Origin: Earliella scabrosa
Taxonomy: Eukaryota > Basidiomycota > Agaricomycetes > Polyporales > Polyporaceae
DNA length: 64,000 nt
Assembly: GCA_022605405.1 (NCBI GenBank)
Contig: JABYQQ010000001.1
Coordinates: 3,224,001-3,288,000 of the forward strand
Direction of reading: 5' to 3'
Shown: positions 56,784-64,000 of the stretch, piece after piece
How the letters are laid out: the number at the start of each line of letters is the position of its first letter
Position numbering within the stretch: the stretch's first letter is position 1
Notes under the pieces: model-generated
What the model was told of the DNA's origin: nothing
The model's input: only the letters and a program-made list of their open reading frames with translations
Database searches by the model: none
Position numbers and translations under genes: made by a program

Positions 56784-58171
56784 ACGACGGCGTTTTGGGC
56801 TGACGTTGAGGGTTTTCGCGCAGATGCCCGCCAAGGTGGCAGCCACCTGGGCGCGGAGGGAGGGAGGGTCATCGGGAAGGTCAACAAGATTGACCTTCTG
56901 AACCATATGGCGTTGACTCCAAGCTAGACGTCGCGTAGCTAGCAGCCCGCTCCTTGATGGGTTCTTGACAGTGTGTGCTCGTTCACCCGGACTACATGCA
57001 TGATTGCGCCAGGCGTGTTCGCACGCTGGGAAAACCCTGCTCAGCCTGGCCTGTACGCGATGTATCAGTAGTCACCCAACGTCAGCAACGACTTGCGAGG
57101 AGCTTACGCCATATGCACGCCGAGGCCACATCGTCCTATTACCACGCCGGCACCGAATCACCGACGCCCTGAACCTCCAACGCAGAGACCATCGACCCTG
57201 TGATTCGCGAACGGGTGAGCACGCCGACAACGAGAGAACAGGCACACACAAGAGGAGGATTGAGTATGATGAATGGATAAGATAATATATTCCATGAAGG
57301 CCAGCCTAAGCAAACGTTCGACTCTAGTAGATGATACACGGTGACATAGTAGCCTGCACAACACGATGGGTGGGGGGAGGGAGGGCGAGCCAGACGGGGT
57401 CTTCATTCAATCGAGAGACAGAGAGAGAGAGCGCATCCCACCACCCCTGCCGCCTGGTTCTGTCCGCGGGCACGCTCCACAACATGAGGACGAGTGAGAG
57501 ATTACGGGAATATCCGGATGACGAGGCAGATGCTTGGGTCCTGAGGATGTTGCGCGAGACCAACCACGGGAGGGGACTAGAGGGCAGAGATGATGGTACG
57601 GGGGCGTGAGGAGGCGTCGATGTTCAGTATGATCGGGGCGATTGGTGGCGAGGGCGTTGAGGGTGGGTTGGCGGATGGAAGGCTGGTGCGGACGGGGTTG
57701 AGGCGGCGTGAGGGAGCGGACACCGGGCATAGGGCGGCGGGGGACCCGGAGGAGGAGGGAAACTCGAAAGCGAAAGGAGCGGATGCGGATACTCGCCCGG
57801 GGTCGGGCGGTTGAATAGCAATGTACGCTTGCACGACATCGGAATGCACTAAGGTAACGGCGGAGAACACGAACTAGACGATGGGAAGGATCGTACAGGT
57901 CATGAGACACGGAGATGAGCGAAGAGATGAGAAGAGAGAAAGGAGAGAACGAATGTGTGCATATAGATGATGACGAGAGGGTCCCCAAGTATAAGGATAT
58001 TGCCGGATGTCGGATAGTGATGATGAGCGGACCGGATGCGAATGAAGGCGGACATAGGTCGTGAGCAAGAGGCAAGGAGACGGAGACGGGCAGGAGGAGC
58101 CATGCAGGTTCGGTTGGTGCGGATGATGTGACGCAGGACGCAAGGCAGGATGTCCAGAGATAGCGCGCCCA
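56784..58171. other. Convergent intergenic region before CDC24
   Basis: About 1.4 kb between the stops of the lipocalin-like gene and CDC24. Frames up to 222 codons on the minus strand (57407-58075) have no motif and lie in the CDC24 3' flank, so they are not called. A GA-rich run occurs at about 57414-57434. Confidence 0.5.
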
Positions 58172-61100
58172 TCATTGGACGTAGAGCGTGACCTGGTTGC
58201 CAGGTCGGAACGACTCAAACGCCATCTGCACGTCCTCCGTCGACCCCAGCGACACCAAGTCACCGTCCTCGTCCTTGTACTTCACGCGCAGCGGCCCGTC
58301 GTCTCGTCGCGGCCCACAGAGTCGGATCTTCTTGCCGACCTTGTCGACGAGCTCGGCGTACTCGGTCGACCGCGGCACCTGGATGACAAAGATGTCTTCG
58401 TGGAAGTGCACCTTGATCTTCACTGGCGGCGACAGCCGCAGCTCCTCCTTGAGCGGCGGCGGCGGCATCGTCGGGTCCATGTGCGAGCGCATGGAGCGTC
58501 CGTTGGTCATGCCCGCCAATGACGACTCGCTCGAGCCGTATGGCGTGATGGGCGAACTGCTCGTGTGTGGCGAGTAGTCCGCGCTGTCGGTGGACTGGCT
58601 TGACCCGCTGCCACGCTTGCTTGATGACAGCGACGCGTGCGACCAATCTGCGCGCGTTGACGTCGGGAGCGGTGGCGGCATGTGCTGTGGCGGGGGGTTG
58701 TACGCCTGCGGCTGGCTCACGCTTCGCGAGCGCATCGGCTGGTGCATCGTCGGCGTCGGTGTGGGCATCGGGCTCGCCCCTCGCGAGTCGGGCTGGTCGT
58801 ACGCAGCTCGTAGCCTCGTGGAGCTGAACTGGCTGCGGAGGGTAGGTCGGCCTGGTGGCACATTGGGCCCGAAGCTCGCGTCAGATCCGTAGCTACCCGC
58901 ATTCCTGGTCATGATGGGACGCGCAGACGCAGGGGGCTGGTAGCCTCCCACGCCATTGGGCATCATCGGCGACGTCCCGCTGTGACGTGCGCTGTGAGGA
59001 TACGGGTAGTCAGGACGTCGCTGCTGGCCCATGGGCGTTCCACGACCTGACGGGGACCCAGCGCTTGCTGGCGGGTAGTCCTCGTACTCGTCTTCCTGGT
59101 CCATATCGAATCCGTCATGTGATGGGTAACCCTGAGGACCCTGAGGGAATCCGGCACCGTAGTGTTGAGGGACGGAGGTGGAAGGGACCGTGTGGTCTTC
59201 GTTGGCGTAAGGATGACGCATGCGGCCGTTGATCGACGCCGTCTGTGGGACGCTGTAACCGGAGCCGTTCGAGAACATCGAGCTGCGCTCTTGTGCGAAG
59301 GACGAATGCGCGGAGCGGATCTGTGGTGACGAGGTGCCGTTCGCGACCTGAGCGAGACGAGATACGTTCCGGTCCGACGTGCGACGGCTCGCGGTCTCCT
59401 TGATGAGACGGTTCAGCTGATTCTCCCAGAGCTTCAGCTGCTCCTCGTTCCGGCAGCGAAGGGTGAAGAACTCGAGATCATCATCACCGCGCCACCAGAC
59501 AGCGAGGGAGTATTGACCTGGTGGACAGCTCAGTTCGCCGTATCAAGGAAGAGATGGGAGAACAACCGACCTTGTGAGACCTTGGGAACTGCCTGAGTGA
59601 CGTTGTTCAAGAAGATGCGGCCCTTGAGAAGAAGGGGCGTGTTCTTCTTCTTGCTTGACGGTCCCGCTCCGGGAACACCGAGGGTGGTGGATGGGGAGGA
59701 TGGCTTCTTCAGAATGGAGTTACTCTTTCCAACCTTCTTCCCGTTCCCGGGCTGAGGGATGTACTCCTTGCAGCACAATATGATCTTCTCGAACAGGAAG
59801 ACGTGATATTCGCGGTCGACCTCGGATTTGGTGACACTGAAGATGTCGTCGAGCAGGAGCGCACCAAAGTTGGAGATATGGTGGCCCTTCCAGTCCTCGA
59901 CGCGTCCCTCAAGGTTCTTGACGGTCGCGTTGTTCTCCGCCCGTCGCTGCGCCTCGTTGATCTTATCGGTGATGCGCTTTGCGGCGTCGACGCCAGCCCG
60001 GAGCTCGTCGACATAAGGGTAGTCTGAGCTGGCGACGGCCTTGAGAAGCGACTATCAGGGAGATGCATGTGAGTACGTCGCTCGGTAATCAGAGTCGGCG
60101 GGTCTGGAATTACCTCCAAAAGCAACGGATATTTGCAAATCCGCTGTACTGGCTTGATTAGGAAGGCGGGAAGTTCGCCCTTCACATTGATGATATGATT
60201 AAGCGCCTATAGCCATACGCGGTAAGAGTCAGGAGGGAACCAAGAGGACGACCGTGTCCAACAGAACAGCCAAGAGCAAGAGGCGTACCGTGAGGTTGTG
60301 CTCCTCCTGGAGCATGATCTCGGACGCCATGGTGTAGTTAGCGCAGTAGGGCTCGTAGACGGCGAATTCTTCTTCCTATTGTTCCGCAACGAGCCATTGG
60401 GTTGTCGACGGACACAATAGACGCGAGGGGGCACAATCGCAGTTCCAGATTCAGTATCGGCCTCGAAGTCCGGATGCGCGGATCGACTCACATTATCACT
60501 GAAGAGAAGTCCCCATCGTTGTTCGTTCCAGGGTACCTCCGCAATGCTCTCCACCTTGATGAGGAACCTTCTCTGAAAGTTCAGGAGCTTGTTCAGCCCG
60601 GGGAACAGGAGATGGAGCGTGTCGCGATCGAGACACGAAATCGCCTCGTCGCAGTATTTCTTTTGGGAATGGCAATCGTTGTTGTGAGCTCGGGCCGCGT
60701 GCCCGTAATATGGCGAGCACACGCACCTGCATGACTTCCAGGTCCTGCACATACTTGCGCTCCGTGTCCACGAGCTCCTTGATGATGTTGGCGCGAGCAC
60801 CGCCCGGCTCAACTGCGGTGGTAGCGAGAGAGGGGTCGGACGTGAGAGAGTCTGTCGATGCAAGTGCGGATGCCAGTGTCGGAGACGACGGCGCGGACTC
60901 GAAGAAGAGATCCTCCGGCAGCTGCTGGACAAGGTTTATGACGTTGCTGACGACCTGCCGGACAAAGACATGTAGAACGGAACGGTACGAGAAGAGCGCG
61001 GGAACGCACCTTGACGAAGCCGTCGGTAGAATTACGGTCCCAAAGATCCCTGACAGTGAAGCCCTCACAGTTGGATACTTGCTTGACGTTCATGGCAAAA

Positions 61101-61477
61101 AGAGCGATAGCGTGCTTCTTTGTACGCTCGTTGGAGGGGTCAAACGACTGAACGTCGGTGTCTATGGCAATTTGGGACGGGGCGGAGGGGAGGATATTGA
61201 AGAGGTAGCACAGAGGGACGCCTAGGGCGAATACGTCCCATAGTTGAGTGACGGGGTCAGTTGAGCGGCGAGAGGAGTCTGGCTGGGCAGCTACGGAGAA
61301 CCAGTCCTGGAAGTTGTGTAGGTGCATGAGACGGTTGCGTAGGGAGGAGCATTGCTGATAGAGGGATGTAGACTGGGATGCAGCCTTGTTGAGGAGGGTA
61401 TTATTGGCGACTGGGGAATCGATGGAGGGAGGGAGAGAGGCGACGAGCGACTTTTTGCGGCCTGCGGCGGTGGCCAT
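58172..61477 (-). CDS. CDC24: Cdc24, guanine nucleotide exchange factor for Cdc42
   Basis: Seven exons (complement of 58172-59517, 59571-60051, 60114-60206, 60289-60375, 60492-60659, 60727-60954, 61010-61477) give 956 residues. Cdc24 activates Cdc42 to set up cell polarity. Domains in order: a calponin-homology-like CDC24 N-terminal domain (about 85-156, LWDVFALGVPLCYLFNIL), a DH/RhoGEF domain (about 210-390: IIKELVDTERKYVQDLEVMQ, GLNKLLNFQRRFLIKVE, AFLIKPVQRICKYPLLLE), a PH domain (about 400-570), and a C-terminal PB1 domain (about 870-956: KIKVHFHEDIFVIQVP, VKYKDEDGDLVSLGSTEDV). The PB1 domain normally binds the scaffold Bem1. A Ser/Pro/Gly-rich linker of about 300 residues precedes PB1. 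The start at 61477 gives MATAAGRKKS; an upstream in-frame ATG at 61624 adds only low-complexity sequence. Confidence 0.96.
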
Positions 61478-64000
61478 GGCGGGATGAGGGAGAGGGAGGG
61501 TCGGACGAGCAGGATTGAGGGAGAAGCGTAAGGTAGAGCACGGTTGCTTGCGAGATGGGGGATAGAGACGGATCCTGGCCTGACCGCTGGGAAGACGCCT
61601 GTCCCCGTTCTCACAAACAATCAACTCCGCATTCTGTGTGGTCCTGTTTGCCCCCCATCACTCGTCCCTTTTTGTTTTCCCACAAGTCCCAATCGAGATC
61701 AGATCCTCGCCCGCCCCTCCGTCCTCCGCCACCGTCCGGCCCCGCCGCCGGCGCGCTCTCTCCTCTACTCACCGCGCGCTGCCCGCCAGCACCAGCATCG
61801 GGCGTAGCAGCGAGCACCCGCCGCCTCGCGCCCGCCGAGCTCTGCCCCTCTGCCAGCGCCGATCGCCAGTCGCCCGGCCCTAGAACCTCCCTTTTCCCGA
61901 TGTTCTCCACCCGCGCGCATTCACTTCCCCCGCAATGCTTCCGGAGACCACCTCTTCCTCTTACCCTTCCTCCTCTACCTCCGATGCACACGCCCGCCGT
62001 GGAGCATCTGTCCCAGATATCGCGCAGTGTTAACTCCCCTCCAAATCCCCCGTTTTGCCATCGTGATACAAGTAACACCTCCCTGTACGCGCCCACCGTA
62101 TAATGACCGTTTGGCTCGGACTGCGCAAATGCGTCTCGACTTGCGCCTTGATAGATGGCTGCTGTCAACGCCCTTCGCACCTATCGCCCTTCTCCGTGTG
62201 CACATGCTACCTGAATGGTCCAGCAATCATCCACATGTGCATGTTCGCCCTGTCCGACTCGACACCCCGTATCTGAATCATCTTGGTGATCCCATCCTGC
62301 TGCAGAGATGCTCATTGACCGGTACCTGCCCAACACATTCTCGTCCAAGCCCGGCATCGCGCCTCATACATACTTACTACGACGCCGGACTCAGGTTCAT
62401 GTTCCCAGCCTTGACTCGGGGCCGGCTGCTTCGTCCGCTCTGGCAGCTCGATGGCAGAACGGGGCACTGTCAATCATGTCATCGACGCAGGCAAGCGTCG
62501 TCTCCCGCACAAGCTCATGGTCTGTTCTCTCCCAACACAGAACTCGGTATTCCCGCAGTGTGCGCGCACCCGCAGATTTCTCGCACTCATTTCCCCCTCT
62601 CAGACTACATCTCCTCCAACCCGCACTGCCCGCCTTGCCCGATTCGGGTCCCATTCACTCAAGGTTTAGGCTCTGTTCACCGGAGTGCGCGCGTGGCCCC
62701 GCGCGGACGCGCTCTCATCGCGCTCCCACCGGAAAGCCCCTTCGACATATGCGCGTGTACCGCCGCCCCGGGCCCCAACTGCGCCCCGGAGGGAAGAACC
62801 CAGGGCAAGTCCCGAGAACTGTCCACGACGTTGCAGCTGAATCACGCTGCGAGCTTCCGTTCCCTTGCGCAATGCCGTGCCGCCTGGCACCTCCTCCCGG
62901 GTCGACGTCTACATGCACCGCGGAAGGACGGCAACGTCGCGCGAGCAGTCCATGTCTCTCCATGAATCGCATTTAGCGCGACCCAGCATCCCGGCGGGGA
63001 GGGGAGAGAACGCGAGCGAGCACGGAAACGCGAACGCGAACGCGACGACGGCGCTGCGACGGCGATCCGCCCTCACACACCCCGGCTTCCTCTTCCAGAA
63101 ATACGGTGTGCCCTCCCACTGCGCCGTCCCCAGGGCGCGAAGGCGCAGCTGGGTGCGTTACGAGTATGCGCATATGCATACGTACGCGGATGCCGTTCCC
63201 TGGGCTAGAAGCGCGGAACGAGTGGCTGTGGCTTCCCTCCTCCACGGCCCTGCGAGCCCTTGCGCCGTCGAGAAGCGTGCGGCCGGGCGGGTGTGGTAAC
63301 CGTGACTACCGAGTCTGGATACCGCGCCCCGGCCGCCTGGGCGCGTTCTCGAGTCTCGACGCGCGAATGGCGACTACGGCCCATGGCGACTTGCTTCCCC
63401 CGTCCGCGAGGCTCGAGGCTCGAAGTTCGAAGTGTGTGGGGGTGATGGCTATCCGACAGGACACAATTACCCGGGGCTCGGTGGCGGCACTTGTTGGAAG
63501 GCAGCAGCGGATTTCGTTCGAAGGGTGTCGCGGCAGCAGCCTGCCTAGTATGGTCGCCTCGGCTTACGACGCCTTCGTGGCGCGGCGCGGCGGGAGCAGT
63601 GCCTCCGCCTGCCAGTATTAGCTGACAAGAATTGGGCTGCGTCGCTGACTGTGCAAGCGTACGATGATGAGGTCTCCATGCTGTACGGCCTGCACGACGT
63701 AACACGCTGCCAGGCTTCAGCTTCTTGCTTCCACACCTTCCTGGCGGCGCTGTTCATTCGTCATGCGCGAGGACTGTGCAGCTCGTACATAGCCGAATGG
63801 GGGTGAACGGGGTACCCAGGATAGGCACTGGGCAGTGGGTACGGGGGCAGTCGCTCCGGTCGTGCTGCAGTGCTTTGCAAACACTGAACGTTAAATTTTG
63901 TGCGCTGGGCCCGACGCCCGAAGAAGAACCCGTTGTATTCTTTCGAGCGTCCATCGACATCGTGAAGCCGAAGGCTCCTTGTCTCTGTGTCTCGTGCTCA
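61478..64000. other. 2.5-kb region with no supported gene, upstream of CDC24
   Basis: GC-rich DNA in which all six frames stay open for long stretches; the longest is 312 codons (62027-62965 plus). The translations are Pro/Arg/His-rich, overlap on both strands and have no domain signature. No intron combination that I tried by eye produced a known motif. The CDC24 promoter must lie at the left end. Confidence 0.45.

Noticed and set aside
62027..62965. 312-codon open frame on the plus strand
   Set aside because: Overlapping frames on both strands are equally open, the translation is Pro/His/Arg-rich without motifs, and start context is poor. Most likely a base-composition effect.
1..64000. 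A secondary-metabolite cluster, CRISPR array or viral insertion
   Set aside because: No synthase, tailoring-enzyme group, spaced direct-repeat array or viral hallmark gene was found; the genes are mostly housekeeping.

Overview
The window is nuclear DNA from a filamentous basidiomycete, most likely a wood-decaying Agaricomycete of the Polyporales type. The evidence is a GC-rich sequence, densely packed genes on both strands with many 50-60 bp GT-AG introns, and gene content typical of that group: a Rax2 polarity marker with an SH3 tail, an intradiol dioxygenase that can act on lignin-derived aromatics, and a GH63-type glycosidase. There is no sign of bacterial, plasmid or viral organisation. 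Gene models were built by splicing by hand so that frame, splice sites and conserved motifs agree; every multi-exon model closes in frame.

Left third (1-24.7 kb): the 3' end of a Tho1/SARNP-like mRNA-export gene; REI1 (60S ribosome maturation); a large Rax2-like cell-polarity protein; an intradiol (hydroxyquinol/catechol type) dioxygenase; a small complex I-like mitochondrial subunit; an orphan coiled-coil protein; a 106-residue protein with two RPEL actin-binding motifs; a mitochondrial FAM210/DUF1279 protein; S-adenosylmethionine decarboxylase (polyamine synthesis) with a short upstream ORF; a PP2C phosphatase; a protein with two Zn2Cys6 clusters and an integrase-like HHCC finger; and an orphan secreted protein.

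Middle (25.5-43.7 kb): cell-cycle and meiosis genes stand close together. These are DBF4 (Cdc7 kinase activator), a gamma-tubulin complex component with a 7-nt microexon, CDC6/cdc18 (origin licensing), an orphan single-pass membrane protein, and SPO11 (meiotic double-strand breaks, 14 exons). The DBF4 and CDC6 promoters each carry a cluster of ACGCGT (MCB) boxes, which suggests G1/S co-regulation. A BTB protein and an RGG-box protein follow; one intron of the RGG gene is filled almost completely by a 368-bp MITE.

Right third (44.2-64 kb): a mitochondrial carrier, a RhoGAP protein, a GH63 family protein (17 exons), a lipocalin-like protein, and CDC24 (CH-DH-PH-PB1 guanine-exchange factor for Cdc42). 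Rax2, RhoGAP and Cdc24 all serve cell polarity but lie far apart, so I treat this as coincidence. The last 2.5 kb and a 2.2-kb block at 16.3-18.5 kb hold no gene I can support.
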